A DNA stretch of 64,000 bases from Lachnospiraceae bacterium (GCA_028693165.1 JAQUVX010000003.1:124001-188000), one strand, 5' to 3'; positions 43,051-52,717 are shown, counted from the stretch's first letter. Numbers and translations: made by a program. Notes: generated from the letters alone by a model not told the origin.

Positions 43051-44457
43051 ATGAAATTATTTAATACATTATCAAGAACCAAAGAAGAATTTGTGCCGTT
43101 GGAGCCGGGAAAAGTGAAGATGTATGTGTGCGGACCGACTGTATACAACTTTATCCATATCGGCAATGCGCGCCCGATGATCGTATTTGATACCGTGAGA
43201 CGATATTTCGAATATAAGGGCTACGAAGTGAATTATGTGTCCAACTTTACCGACGTGGATGACAAGATCATCAAGAAGGCCATCGAGGAGGGCGTGGATG
43301 CGGATACCATTTCCCAGCGCTACATTGCGGAGTGCAAGAAGGATATGGCATCGATGAATGTGAAGCCGGCGACCACCCACCCGCAGGCAACCCAGGAGAT
43401 CTGCGGCATGCTGGAGATGATCCAGACGCTGATCGACAAGGGCCACGCGTATATGGCGAAGGATGGCACGGTCTATTTCCGTACCAAATCGTTCAAGGAT
43501 TACGGCAAGCTGTCCCACAAGAATTTAGATGAGCTGCAGTCCGGTTTCCGTGAGATCAAGGTGACCGGCGATGAGAAGGAAGACCCGTCGGATTTCGTGC
43601 TCTGGAAGCCGAAGAAGGATGGCGAGCCATTCTGGGAGTCTCCGTGGTGTGAGGGCCGTCCGGGCTGGCACATCGAGTGCTCCGTGATGTCCAAGAAATA
43701 TCTGGGCGAACAGATCGACATCCATGCAGGCGGAGAGGATCTGGTATTCCCGCACCATGAGAATGAGATCGCGCAGTCTGAGGCAGCCAACGACAAGCCA
43801 TTTGCGACCTACTGGCTGCACAATGCATTTTTGAATATCGACAACCGCAAGATGTCCAAGTCTCTTGGAAACTTCTTTACGGTGCGTGAGATTGGCGAAA
43901 AGTATGATTTGCAGGTGCTGCGCTTCTTTATGCTGAGTGCCCATTACCGCAGTCCGCTGAACTTCAGCGCAGAGCTTATGGAGGCATCCCGGAATGGTCT
44001 GGAGCGAATCCTGACAGCGGTGGAACGCTTAAACGATCTGGACGGCAAGGTGAGCGGCGATGCCTTTGCAGCGGAGGAAGAGGCAGATGCAGCGGCAGTC
44101 AGAGAGCTGGTCGGCAAATACGAGGCGGCCATGGATGATGATTTCAATACCGCAGATGCGATCTCGGCTGTATTTGAGCTGGTAAAACTCAGCAACAGCA
44201 CGGCTTCCGAGAGCAGCACAAAGGCTTATGTGGATTATTTGAAGGATACGATTGCGAAGCTGTGTGATGTACTCGGTATCATCACAGAGCGCAAGGCAGA
44301 GGTTCTTGACAGTGAGGTCGAGGAGCTGATCGCGGCGAGACAGCAGGCGAGAAAAGACAAGAATTTCGCACGCGCCGATGAGATCCGCCAGCAGCTTCTG
44401 GATATGGGAATCGTGCTGGAGGACACCAGAGAGGGTGTAAAATGGAAGAGAGCATAA
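43051..44457 (+). CDS. cysS: Cysteinyl-tRNA synthetase
   Basis: 468-residue class I synthetase. [19 protein letters not shown] has a zinc Cys and the HIGH motif; [11 protein letters not shown] has KMSKS; zinc-site residues also appear in WHIECSVMS and [16 protein letters not shown] 43051 has AAAGGAG upstream; 18 extra residues from ATG 42997 overlap ispF and are not conserved. Overlaps mrnC by 16 bp. Its tandem position after ispF is common in Firmicutes. Confidence 0.96.
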   Translation: MKLFNTLSRTKEEFVPLEPGKVKMYVCGPTVYNFIHIGNARPMIVFDTVRRYFEYKGYEVNYVSNFTDVDDKIIKKAIEEGVDADTISQRYIAECKKDMASMNVKPATTHPQATQEICGMLEMIQTLIDKGHAYMAKDGTVYFRTKSFKDYGKLSHKNLDELQSGFREIKVTGDEKEDPSDFVLWKPKKDGEPFWESPWCEGRPGWHIECSVMSKKYLGEQIDIHAGGEDLVFPHHENEIAQSEAANDKPFATYWLHNAFLNIDNRKMSKSLGNFFTVREIGEKYDLQVLRFFMLSAHYRSPLNFSAELMEASRNGLERILTAVERLNDLDGKVSGDAFAAEEEADAAAVRELVGKYEAAMDDDFNTADAISAVFELVKLSNSTASESSTKAYVDYLKDTIAKLCDVLGIITERKAEVLDSEVEELIAARQQARKDKNFARADEIRQQLLDMGIVLEDTREGVKWKRA

Positions 44458-44879
44458 TCAACCAGGATCTGATGATACAGGCGCTGAATTTGCAGGAGGT
44501 GGATATCCGGTCTTATTCTCCGCTGGTGCTGGCCTACATCGGGGATGCGGTTTACGAGCTGCTGATCCGAACCAAGGTCATCAACCACGGCAGTATGCAG
44601 GTCAATAAGATGCATAAGAAAAGCGCGGAGCTCGTCAAAGCAGAGACCCAGGCGAAGCTGGCAAAGCTTCTTGGCGAGAAGCTGACCGAGGAAGAACAGG
44701 TCGTGTACAAGCGCGGCCGCAACGCCAAGTCGGGTACCATGGCAAAGCATGCCACGATGATTGATTACCGGATGGCGACGGGATTTGAAGCCCTGATGGG
44801 CTATCTCTACCTGACGGGACAGAACGGGCGGCTGCTGGGACTGGTACATGACGGATTAGAAAAGATAGGAGAACTTTGA
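44442..44879 (+). CDS. mrnC: Mini-ribonuclease III
   Basis: 145 residues consisting only of an RNase III catalytic domain, without a double-stranded-RNA-binding domain: PLVLAYIGDAVYELLIRTKV is the signature, with further acidic residues in GFEALMGYLYLTG. Matures 23S rRNA ends in Gram-positives. It overlaps cysS at its start and the rlmB start codon at its end (TGATG). Confidence 0.93.
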   Translation: MEESIINQDLMIQALNLQEVDIRSYSPLVLAYIGDAVYELLIRTKVINHGSMQVNKMHKKSAELVKAETQAKLAKLLGEKLTEEEQVVYKRGRNAKSGTMAKHATMIDYRMATGFEALMGYLYLTGQNGRLLGLVHDGLEKIGEL

Positions 44880-45622
44880 TGAGATACGAAGAACTGACGA
44901 TTGAAGGAAGAAATGCGGTTATGGAGGCGTTTCGTTCCGGAAAGCCGATTGACAAGCTGTTCGTGCAGGACGGCTGCAAGGACGGCCCGATTCAGAGCAT
45001 CACGCGCGAGGCCCGCAAGCATGACACGATCATCAACTATGTGCCGCGGGAGCGCCTGGATCAGATGTCCGAGACAGGAAAGCATCAGGGCGTGATCGCA
45101 TATGCGGCCGCTTATGAATATGCTGAGGTAGAGGATCTTTTGAAGGCAGCCGAGGAGAAGGGCGAGCCGCCATTTCTCTTTTTGCTGGATGGGATCGAGG
45201 ACCCGCACAATCTCGGAGCGATCATCCGTACGGCAAATCTGGCCGGAGCACATGGTGTCATTATTCCGAAGCATCGCGCTTCCGGGCTGACGGCGACGGT
45301 GGCCCGCACTTCAGCGGGGGCACTGAACTACACGCCGGTGGCGAAGGTGACGAATCTGGCGGTTACGATTGAAGAGTTAAAGAAGCGCGGACTGTGGTTT
45401 GTGTGCGCGGACATGGGCGGAGAAGTGATGTACCGCCTGGATCTGAAAGGCCCGATCGGGATGGTGATTGGCAACGAAGGAAGCGGAGTTGGCAAGCTGA
45501 TCCGTGAAAAATGTGACATGATCGCCTCGATCCCCATGAACGGAAATATTGATTCCCTGAATGCATCCGTGGCTGCGGGGGTACTGGCGTATGAGATTGT
45601 GAGACAGAGACTGAATGGCTAG
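44879..45622 (+). CDS. rlmB: 23S rRNA (guanosine-2'-O)-methyltransferase RlmB-type
   Basis: 247-residue SPOUT methyltransferase. The N-terminal substrate-binding domain begins EELTIEGRNAVMEAFRSG. The knotted catalytic domain has FLFLLDGIEDPHNLGAIIRT (motif 1), IGMVIGNEGSGVGKLI (motif 2) and IPMNGNIDSLNASVAAG (motif 3). ATG 44879 follows AGGAG. Part of the cysS-mrnC-rlmB translation cluster. Confidence 0.93.
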   Translation: MRYEELTIEGRNAVMEAFRSGKPIDKLFVQDGCKDGPIQSITREARKHDTIINYVPRERLDQMSETGKHQGVIAYAAAYEYAEVEDLLKAAEEKGEPPFLFLLDGIEDPHNLGAIIRTANLAGAHGVIIPKHRASGLTATVARTSAGALNYTPVAKVTNLAVTIEELKKRGLWFVCADMGGEVMYRLDLKGPIGMVIGNEGSGVGKLIREKCDMIASIPMNGNIDSLNASVAAGVLAYEIVRQRLNG

Positions 45623-45639
45623 ACGATGAGGTGAACTGT

Positions 45640-46623
45640 ATGAAAATGGATGGGAAGACAAAACGATTCAAACCAATATTGCAAAAGCTGCTGCAGGTGT
45701 CGGCTGCTGCTGCCCTTCTGGCTGGAGGCCGCGTGAGCGCCTTCCCTGCGGCAGCGGCGGTGCAGGCACCTGTTGTGCCAATCGCACATGAGGCGATGAC
45801 ATTTCAGATGCGGGCAGGCGGGTATGTACGCACGCCGGTGGCTTCCGGGACGACGGTGTACGGAGAGGGAAAGGCGAAGATCGATGCCTCCAATATCAGC
45901 CAGGGCTATGTGATGATTCAGTACAGCGGAAGCCAGAACCGGATCAAGGTTCAGATTTCCAAGGGTGCCACGGTGTACACGTATGATTTGAATGCGAGGG
46001 ATGCCTATGAGGTGTTCCCGTTCACCGAGGGCAACGGAACCTACTCGGTCAAGGTGTTTGAGAATGTAACCGGCAACCAGTACGCGCAGGTGTTCAGCAA
46101 AGACATTGCAGTGACGCTGGCGGATCAGTTCGCTCCGTTTCTGACGCCGAACCAGTATGTGAATTTTTCGGCGGGAAGTGCGGCCGTGCAGACGGGTGCG
46201 CAGGTGGCTGCATCGGCGGCGGATGCGCTGGGCGTGATTACCAACGTATATGATTACGTGACCCAGAATGTCCGGTATGACACGAACAAAGCGCAGACGG
46301 TACAGAGCGGCTATCTTCCCAATGTCGATGCCGTGCTGGCGTCGAAGACGGGGATCTGCTTTGATTACGCGGCCCTGATGACGGCGATGCTCCGCTCGCA
46401 GAACATCCCGACGAAGCTCGTCATTGGCTATACCGGCAGCACTTACCATGCGTGGGTCAACGTTTATATTGACAGCGTGGGCTGGGTGGACAATATTATT
46501 TATTTTGACGGACAGAACTGGTCGCTGATGGATCCGACGTTTGCCTCATCGGGCGGACAGAGTGAGGAGATCAAGAAGTACATCGGCAATGCGTCCAATT
46601 ATCAGGCGAAATATACATACTGA
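45640..46623 (+). CDS. Secreted transglutaminase-like protein
   Basis: 327 residues: a signal peptide of about 40 residues (LLQVSAAAALLAGGRVSA...), a beta-rich N-terminal domain (about 55-165) and a transglutaminase-like domain. The Cys-His-Asp triad is visible as KTGICFDYAALM, TYHAWVNVYI and LMDPTFASSGG. Such proteins may act as proteases or cross-linkers on cell-wall peptides. ATG 45640 has GAGGTG 6 nt upstream. It lies 41 bp before the pilus-like genes and may belong to that locus. Confidence 0.85.
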   Translation: MKMDGKTKRFKPILQKLLQVSAAAALLAGGRVSAFPAAAAVQAPVVPIAHEAMTFQMRAGGYVRTPVASGTTVYGEGKAKIDASNISQGYVMIQYSGSQNRIKVQISKGATVYTYDLNARDAYEVFPFTEGNGTYSVKVFENVTGNQYAQVFSKDIAVTLADQFAPFLTPNQYVNFSAGSAAVQTGAQVAASAADALGVITNVYDYVTQNVRYDTNKAQTVQSGYLPNVDAVLASKTGICFDYAALMTAMLRSQNIPTKLVIGYTGSTYHAWVNVYIDSVGWVDNIIYFDGQNWSLMDPTFASSGGQSEEIKKYIGNASNYQAKYTY

Positions 46624-46663
46624 GATGCAGAACGAAAAGGTTCAGGAGGAAAGAGGAACGACT

Positions 46664-47707
46664 ATGGCAGGAAAGGTATACTCCAGCCGGGAACTCTCGG
46701 CGTTTTGTCTGCAGGTGTCCATGCTTTTGAAAGAGGCGGTGCCTCTGGATGAGGGATTTTCTATCATGGCAGAGGATGCTGCGACGAAGGAAGAGCGGGA
46801 TCTGCTTCGGCAGATTGCAGAGGATGTGGAGCTGGGAGAACCGTTGTTCTCAGCGATGGAGAAGACGGGAGAATTTCCGCCCTACGTGGTCAGCATGGCA
46901 AAGCTCGGTCAGAAGAGCGGAACTCTGGACCGCATCATGAAATCTCTTTCGATCTACTATGAGAAAGAATATCTCATGATGAAAAACATTCAGAATGCGA
47001 TCACCTATCCGATGATGATGGTGGTCATGCTGGTGGCGATTCTGTTCGTGTTGTTTACCTGGGTCATGCCGGTGTTTGAGCGGGTATATGTCCAGCTTGG
47101 CGTACAGATGTCTCCGATTTCCCTGATGGCCTCCCGGTTTGGCGGGCTGCTCAGTGGGGCTGCCCTGATTTTGTTTGCGATTCTTGCGGGGATCGTAGCG
47201 GCGGCTGCAATCGCGGCGGGGGCCGGACATACGTTTCGTCTGGTTGAGAAGCTGACGGAATGGTTTAAGCGGAAGAATAAGACGGCGCTTGCGGTGGCCG
47301 GCCGGCGGTTTACGGCAGTGCTTGCATTGACGCTGCAAAGCGGTATGGAGCTTGAGAAGGGCATGGAGCTTGCGGCGGAGATCGTAGACAATCATAAGAT
47401 GGAGGAGACGATCCGGGAATGTGCGCATAAGCTGGCGGGCGGTGTCGGATATTATGAGGCGATGAAGGACACCGGCCTGTTCAGCGGATTCCATGTTCAG
47501 ATGCTCAAGGTGGGGGCGCGCAGCGGACAGCTGGATGAGGTGATGAGATCGATCTCGAAGGACTACGAGCAGCAGGCGGACAATTCCATCGACAACATGA
47601 TCTCCCGCCTTGAGCCGACGCTGGTGGCGGTTCTTGCCGTGGCGGTGGGCCTGATTCTTCTGTCTGTCATGCTGCCGTTGGCAGGCGTGCTGGCCAGTGT
47701 TGGATGA
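46664..47707 (+). CDS. Type II secretion/type IV pilus inner-membrane protein (GspF/PilC)
   Basis: 347 residues with two T2SSF domains (about 8-130 and 208-330) and three membrane segments (about 125-145, 165-190, 318-340). ELSAFCLQVSMLLKEAVPL and GAGHTF..FTAVLALTLQSGMEL mark the repeats. Forms the membrane platform of pilus assembly machines. The start at 46664 has AGAGGA upstream; an overlapping longer reading from 46541 is rejected. First of six same-strand genes ending with pilT. Confidence 0.9.
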   Translation: MAGKVYSSRELSAFCLQVSMLLKEAVPLDEGFSIMAEDAATKEERDLLRQIAEDVELGEPLFSAMEKTGEFPPYVVSMAKLGQKSGTLDRIMKSLSIYYEKEYLMMKNIQNAITYPMMMVVMLVAILFVLFTWVMPVFERVYVQLGVQMSPISLMASRFGGLLSGAALILFAILAGIVAAAAIAAGAGHTFRLVEKLTEWFKRKNKTALAVAGRRFTAVLALTLQSGMELEKGMELAAEIVDNHKMEETIRECAHKLAGGVGYYEAMKDTGLFSGFHVQMLKVGARSGQLDEVMRSISKDYEQQADNSIDNMISRLEPTLVAVLAVAVGLILLSVMLPLAGVLASVG

Positions 47708-47722
47708 TGGAGGCGACAGACG

Positions 47723-48070
47723 ATGAAAAAGAAGACAGAGAGAGGGCGCTTTCCCTGGCGTCTGGTGGCAGGATGTGTCGCTGCGGCAGCCGTATTTTGC
47801 GTCGTGGTCAGTCTGTTTTTAAACGGCATATTCTCCATCCTGCATCGTGCGGAGACGGAGAGTGCGGCGAATCTTCAGGCGGCGATGACCAGGGCTTCCG
47901 TGCAGTGCTATGCGATCGAGGGGCGTTATCCGCCCAGTGCACAGTATCTGGAAGAGGAGTACGGAGTGAGTATTGACCGGGATCATTATGCCGTGTTCTA
48001 TCATGGTTTCGCCTCGAATATCATGCCGGAGATCACGGTAGTTCCTCTGGAAGGAGAGCAGGAATCATGA
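47723..48070 (+). CDS. Pseudopilin-like small membrane protein
   Basis: 115 residues: a basic start, one membrane segment (about 13-35) and a small outside domain with ALHR..MTRASVQCYAIEGRYPPSAQYLEEEYGV. The final part resembles pseudopilin domains, in which a helix is followed by an ALxxYxxxxGxYP pattern. The prepilin-peptidase motif is not evident. Overlaps the next gene by 4 bp. Confidence 0.6.
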   Translation: MKKKTERGRFPWRLVAGCVAAAAVFCVVVSLFLNGIFSILHRAETESAANLQAAMTRASVQCYAIEGRYPPSAQYLEEEYGVSIDRDHYAVFYHGFASNIMPEITVVPLEGEQES

Positions 48071-48558
48071 CGGACAGAAAAAACAGCCGGGGGCAGACGG
48101 TCAGTGTGTTGTTCACGATGCTGCTGTTCCTCGTATTTGTGATGTGTGCGCTTTTCACGGTGCTGTGCGGCGGGAAAGTGTATGAAAATATCAGCAGCCG
48201 CATGGAGCATACCTACACCGGAAGTGTTGCGCTGCAGTATATCGCGACCAAGGTGCGGCAGGGCGATGTGGCCGGTCAGATTTCGCTCTCCGAGGAGGAG
48301 GGGCAGCCGGTCTTAGAACTGTCCCAGGAAATTGGCGGAGAACGCTATGTGACCTGGATCTACTATCTGGATGGAAGTATACGCGAGCTGTTTACCTATG
48401 CGGACAGCGGGCTTACGCTGCAGGACGGACTGCGTGTCCTGGATTGCGAGGGGCTTGTGATGGAACAGACGGGGGATCTGCTTCATGTGGAGACGACCGG
48501 AGAAGGAGGAGGCGCTCTTTACCTGTCCCTGCGGAGCACGGGAGGTCAGGATGAATAA
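48067..48558 (+). CDS. DUF4860-like pilus-locus protein
   Basis: 163 residues with one membrane helix (about 13-35) and an extracytoplasmic beta-rich domain: YTGSVALQYIATKVRQGD and YYLDGSIRELFTYADSG. It resembles DUF4860 proteins that accompany GspF/PilT genes in Lachnospiraceae; the GQTVSVLFTMLLFLVF start recalls class III-like minor pilins. No function is known. Overlaps the next gene by 8 bp. Confidence 0.65.
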   Translation: MTDRKNSRGQTVSVLFTMLLFLVFVMCALFTVLCGGKVYENISSRMEHTYTGSVALQYIATKVRQGDVAGQISLSEEEGQPVLELSQEIGGERYVTWIYYLDGSIRELFTYADSGLTLQDGLRVLDCEGLVMEQTGDLLHVETTGEGGGALYLSLRSTGGQDE

Positions 48559-48985
48559 TAGAAAAAGTGGTTCCGGTTCCGGGATCTTTTTGATGGAAAT
48601 GATGATGGTTGTGGGCTTTTTTATCGTCTGCGCATCCGTGTGCATCCTGGCGTTTGCCAAATCGGATCATCTGAGCCGACTGGCGGAAGAACGCAATCAG
48701 GCGGTGCTGGCGGCACAGAGTCTGGCGGAGGTTTGGAAGGCAGAGGACACGGAGGGCCTGACGGCCAGATTTGGATCTGCCGAGACGAACGGAAGCTGGA
48801 TGACGGTCTGGGACAAAACATGGCAGCCGGTTTCGGAGACAGCTCCGGAGGCGGCGTTTGCGGCTGAGATGAAGATCACAGCGCCGGAGAGCGGACCGGA
48901 GCGCATGAGCGTGTCGGTCTGGAATCTGTCCGGGCATGAAGCGCTGTTTGAACTGGAAGCAAGCTGTTATCGGCAGACGGACTGA
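48551..48985 (+). CDS. Minor pilin-like protein
   Basis: 144 residues. After a polar start, GIFLMEMMMVVGFFIVCAS forms a hydrophobic helix with a Glu at the sixth position of the helix, similar to the Glu5 of type IV prepilins, followed by LAEERNQAVLAAQSLAEVWKA, typical of PilV/GspI-like proteins. The preceding GSGSG could be the peptidase cleavage context. No prepilin peptidase gene is present in the window. Confidence 0.6.
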   Translation: MNNRKSGSGSGIFLMEMMMVVGFFIVCASVCILAFAKSDHLSRLAEERNQAVLAAQSLAEVWKAEDTEGLTARFGSAETNGSWMTVWDKTWQPVSETAPEAAFAAEMKITAPESGPERMSVSVWNLSGHEALFELEASCYRQTD

Positions 48986-49013
48986 CTGGAGAGCAGCGGA
49001 GAGGAGGAGAACG

Positions 49014-49490
49014 ATGGCAGATTATGAAATCAAGAGAAAAGCGAATATTGGCAGTTCTTCTCTCATTCTGATTTTTATTGTGCTTTGTCTGGCTACATTT
49101 GGCATTCTCTCGCTGAGCAATGCGAGGCGTGAGACGGTTCTCTCCGAGAAGAATGCGGCTGCGGTGCAGGCATATTATCAGACGGACAGCAAGGGGACGG
49201 AGTTTTTCGCGCAGGCCGCGCAGAGCCTTAAGGCAGCTCCGGCAGATGCGGCTGCGGAGGTTGTGAAGGCAGAGGCACTGGCAGTCTTTGGCAGCTATTA
49301 TAATCAGGAAACCGGGCGGTTCAGCACGGATATTCCGATGGAGCACGGGCAGGCGCTCCGGGTCGAGTTAGAGCCGGATTGGGATGCGAGAAGGTGCCGG
49401 GTATGTGCCTGGAATGTCTATCAGAAAGAGGATTATGAGATCGACCAGTCGATTCCGGTTTGGACAGGAGGAAGTATAAATGGTAATTGA
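49014..49490 (+). CDS. Pilus-locus protein of unknown family
   Basis: 158 residues: cytoplasmic start MADYEIKRKANIG, one hydrophobic helix (about 14-35), then a soluble Ala-rich domain with FFAQAAQSLKAAPADAA and RCRVCAWNVYQKEDYEID. Not recognised. It overlaps pilT by 11 bp and has GAGGAGGAG upstream. Topology suggests another minor component of the pilus-like machine. Confidence 0.55.
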   Translation: MADYEIKRKANIGSSSLILIFIVLCLATFGILSLSNARRETVLSEKNAAAVQAYYQTDSKGTEFFAQAAQSLKAAPADAAAEVVKAEALAVFGSYYNQETGRFSTDIPMEHGQALRVELEPDWDARRCRVCAWNVYQKEDYEIDQSIPVWTGGSINGN

Positions 49491-50544
49491 AGATTTTTTG
49501 CGGGACGCTGTGGCAAAGGAAGCGGCTGATATATTTCTGATCCCAGGCATGCCGCTTGCGTATCGGGTCGGCGGAAAGATCACCAGCCAGTCGGAGGAGC
49601 GGATCATGCCGACACTGGCCGGACAGATGGTCGAGGAGATTTACAAGCTGGCAGGCAATCGTGATATGAAGAAGCTCAGAGAATGCGGCGACGATGATTT
49701 TTCCATCTCCCTTCCCGGCGTATCGCGTTTTCGTGCCAATGTATTCCGGCAGAGAGGTTCGCTGGCGGCGATTATCCGTGTGATCAATCTGGAACTGCCG
49801 GATTTTCGGAAGCTGCATATTCCGCAGCAGGTCATCGAGATTGCCGGGATGAAGAAGGGATTCGTCCTGATCACCGGTCCGGCAGGAAGCGGAAAAAGTA
49901 CGACGCTGGCCTGCATTATCAATGAGATCAACCGCACGCGCAATGCGCATGTGATTACGCTGGAGGACCCGATCGAGTATCTGCATCATCACAACAAGAG
50001 CGTGGTGACACAGAGGGAGGTTCTGACCGATACGGAGAGCTATGTGACCGGACTTCGCGCCGCGCTGCGCCAGGCACCGGATGTTATTTTAGTGGGAGAG
50101 ATGCGGGACGATGAGACGATCAAGACGGCCATGACGGCGGCCGAGACCGGTCATCTGGTTATTTCTACCCTGCACACGGTCGGCGCGGCCAATACCATCG
50201 ACCGTATTATAGATAACTTCCCGCCCAATCAGCAGCAGCAGATCCGCGCGCAGCTTTCCATGGTCATGCGGGCGGTGGTTTCCCAGCAGCTGATTCCGGC
50301 GACGGACGGCACGGTCATTCCGGCCTTTGAGATCATGTTCTTCAACAGTGCGATCCGCAATCTGGTCAGAGAATCGAAGGTACACCAGATCGACAACATC
50401 ATCGTCACCTCGCAGGAGGAGGGGATGATCGCGATGGACAACAGCCTGCTGGCTCTGTACCGGGAAGGCAAAATCAGCCGCGAGAATGCCGTGATTTACA
50501 GCAACAACGGTGAATTGATGGAAAAGAAACTGAATCGTATGTAA
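49480..50544 (+). CDS. pilT: Type IV pilus retraction ATPase PilT
   Basis: 354 residues. Walker A ITGPAGSGKSTTLACI, Asp box TLEDPIEYLHHH, Walker B DVILVGEMRDDETI, His box STLHTVGAANTIDRI, and the PilT-specific AIRNLVRESKVHQI are all present. The last motif separates PilT from PilB/GspE. It is the only pilus ATPase in the locus, so either an assembly ATPase is elsewhere or this one does both tasks. Confidence 0.92.
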   Translation: MVIEDFLRDAVAKEAADIFLIPGMPLAYRVGGKITSQSEERIMPTLAGQMVEEIYKLAGNRDMKKLRECGDDDFSISLPGVSRFRANVFRQRGSLAAIIRVINLELPDFRKLHIPQQVIEIAGMKKGFVLITGPAGSGKSTTLACIINEINRTRNAHVITLEDPIEYLHHHNKSVVTQREVLTDTESYVTGLRAALRQAPDVILVGEMRDDETIKTAMTAAETGHLVISTLHTVGAANTIDRIIDNFPPNQQQQIRAQLSMVMRAVVSQQLIPATDGTVIPAFEIMFFNSAIRNLVRESKVHQIDNIIVTSQEEGMIAMDNSLLALYREGKISRENAVIYSNNGELMEKKLNRM

Positions 50545-50585
50545 AATATGGTTTTGTGGGTATCCTACTACAAAAGGAGGCTCAC

Positions 50586-51533
50586 ATGAAAACAGATCGA
50601 AGAAAAGTAGTATTGATAGGAACGGGCATGGTAGGGATGAGTTATGCCTACAGTATGCTGAATCAGAATACCTGTGATGAACTGGTTCTGATTGATCTTG
50701 ACCGCAGACGGGCGGAGGGGGAGGCGATGGATCTAAACCATGGCCTTGCGTTTTCTGGTTCGCACATGCGGATTTATGCAGGCGCGTATGCGGACTGCCG
50801 GGATGCGGATGTTGTGGCAATCTGCGCAGGGGTGGCACAGAAACCGGGGGAAACCAGGCTGAATCTTCTAAAACGTAATAAGGAAGTGTTTCGGTCGATC
50901 GTCGGGCCGGTGACCGAGTCGGGCTTTAACGGGATTTTTCTGGTTGCGACGAATCCGGTGGATGTGATGACGCGCGTGACCTATGAACTGTCCGGGTTTA
51001 ACGCCAGGAGAGTGCTGGGTACCGGGACGGCGCTGGACACGGCGCGCCTGCGTTATCTTCTGGGGGAATACCTGCATGTGGATCCGCGCAATATTCATGC
51101 TTATGTCATGGGGGAGCATGGGGACAGTGAGTTTGTACCCTGGAGTCAGGCGATGATTGCGACCCGGCCGATCCGGGACATTGTGGAAGAAACAGAAAAT
51201 CCGGTCCAGATGGAAGAACTGGACCGGATTTCGGAAGAGGTGCGGGGTGCGGCGTATCGGATCATCGAAGCAAAGCATGCGACCTACTATGGGATCGGCA
51301 TGGCGATGACGCGCATTACCAAGGCGATCCTGGGCGATGAAAACAGTGTGCTGACGGTGTCGGCGCTGCTGTGCGGAGAGTATGGTCAAAACGGGGTCTT
51401 TGCCGGTGCGCCCTGCATCATCAATCAGGACGGCGTACAGCGTGTGTTAAAGCTCACCCTGTCTGAGGAGGAGCTGCAAAAGCTGGATCAGTCCTGTGGC
51501 ATTCTCAGGGAACATTATCAGGGGTTAGAGTAG
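50586..51533 (+). CDS. ldh: L-lactate dehydrogenase
   Basis: 315 residues. VVLIGTGMVGMSYAYSML is the NAD site; CAGVAQKPGETRLNLLKRN has Gln at the position that selects lactate rather than malate; VLGTGTALDTARLRYLL and YVMGEHGDSEFVPWS hold the catalytic Asp/His pair. ATG 50586 follows AAAGGAGG. It follows pilT by about 40 bp but is probably independent. Confidence 0.93.
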   Translation: MKTDRRKVVLIGTGMVGMSYAYSMLNQNTCDELVLIDLDRRRAEGEAMDLNHGLAFSGSHMRIYAGAYADCRDADVVAICAGVAQKPGETRLNLLKRNKEVFRSIVGPVTESGFNGIFLVATNPVDVMTRVTYELSGFNARRVLGTGTALDTARLRYLLGEYLHVDPRNIHAYVMGEHGDSEFVPWSQAMIATRPIRDIVEETENPVQMEELDRISEEVRGAAYRIIEAKHATYYGIGMAMTRITKAILGDENSVLTVSALLCGEYGQNGVFAGAPCIINQDGVQRVLKLTLSEEELQKLDQSCGILREHYQGLE

Positions 51534-51548
51534 CGGGCTGATGTGTGG

Positions 51549-52592
51549 TTAATCCTCGACCGTCAGCGCGCGGAGTCCGAGGTCGGACCAGGTGTTTCCG
51601 ATCAGGTAGGTGGTGTAGCTCTGTCCGGCAGCCATGTCAACCTGGAAGGAAACCAGCGGATTCGGCCGGTTAGTCATGGTACCGGCAGCACCGATGATGA
51701 TAATCGGAAGCTCCCGTGCCATCGGATAGTTTGCGGCCGTGGTCACGTAGAACTGGTAGGAGTTCGCCACCGCCTGTTTGTAGGAGGTTACGGTCTGGAA
51801 GCCGACACCGGTGAAGACCGGAGCGCCGCCGTAGAGCAGCAGGTCAAAGCGGGAGCCGCTGTAGGTCATGTTTGCAAAGCGGTAGCAGGACGAATTGTAC
51901 GGAAGATTGTTGCAGCCGCTGTCGACGACCCGGATCATTTCCAGACCGCCGGAAGCAGAATCGGTCAGAACCATGGTGACTTTCTGCCCGGAAGCGAACG
52001 GGAAATTCTGCTGAAGCAGGATGGACTGCAGACCGGAAGCCCGGCGCACCGTCACGGTATGGAAGCCGTCCGACACCCAGTCGTAATTCGTGATGGTTCC
52101 GAACCGGGAATTGATGGCATAGGCGGTTCCGTCGATGGAGATGGTAACCGGGAAGGTATTGGTGGAGGCGTTTAAAAAGCGCACCTGTCCGTAATAGCGT
52201 GGTGAAGTGCTGGGGAAACCCGGAATCCAGCCGATATTCGGCCAGCCGATGGAGCCGCCCGGCCGATTTCCGGAGCCGCCGGTGTTTCCTCCCGGGTAAA
52301 CCGGGCCGCCCTCGCCGAAGTCCGGAAGCGGAATGACGGGAGTACCGGCACTGGGACCATTGCCTGGGTAGACGGGGCCGCCGGCCCCCTCCTCTGGAAG
52401 CGGAATGACCGGGATGCCGGCCATGGAATCACTGGCAGAGCCATTGCCCGGATAGACCGGTGCGCCCTGCCCGAATTCCAGGTTCGGGGTGCTGATTCCG
52501 TAATCGTTTCCGGGGCGGTTCTCATTCGGAGTGCTTGGATTATTCTCGGAGGTATCCTGCGGTCCATTGTAATGCGTATCGTTTTCAGCCAT
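51549..52592 (-). CDS. DUF4397 protein with a Pro/Gly-rich repeat region
   Basis: 347 residues without a normal signal peptide. The N-terminal 115 residues are low-complexity, with near-repeats of GGPVYPGNG and IPVIPLP. From about 130 a DUF4397-like beta domain begins (YYGQVRFLNASTNTFPVTIS), followed by FANMTYSGSRFDLLLYGG and AGQSYTTYLIGN. Similar proteins occur at the surface or spore coat of clostridia; export by other means is possible. Converges on ldh with only 15 bp between stops. Confidence 0.75.
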   Translation of the reverse strand: MAENDTHYNGPQDTSENNPSTPNENRPGNDYGISTPNLEFGQGAPVYPGNGSASDSMAGIPVIPLPEEGAGGPVYPGNGPSAGTPVIPLPDFGEGGPVYPGGNTGGSGNRPGGSIGWPNIGWIPGFPSTSPRYYGQVRFLNASTNTFPVTISIDGTAYAINSRFGTITNYDWVSDGFHTVTVRRASGLQSILLQQNFPFASGQKVTMVLTDSASGGLEMIRVVDSGCNNLPYNSSCYRFANMTYSGSRFDLLLYGGAPVFTGVGFQTVTSYKQAVANSYQFYVTTAANYPMARELPIIIIGAAGTMTNRPNPLVSFQVDMAAGQSYTTYLIGNTWSDLGLRALTVED

Positions 52593-52688
52593 AAAAATGC
52601 CTCATTGCTTTTTTAATTTACAGTATGTGCGCCAATCGAATCCGGTGCCGGAAATGGCAAAAATGGGACGGAAAAATCAGATTACAGG

Positions 52689-52717
52689 TTGACAAAAGAA
52701 AAAAGCCATGATACGAT
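52689..52717 (+). promoter_or_regulatory. Promoter of tRNA-Thr
   Basis: TTGACA (52689-52694), 17 bp, TACGAT (52712-52717), 15 bp before the tRNA. Confidence 0.75.

Noticed and set aside
46541-46663. N-terminal extension of the GspF-like protein
   Set aside because: It overlaps the transglutaminase 3' end in another frame and is rich in Arg/Ser with no family match; the ATG at 46664 has a ribosome site.
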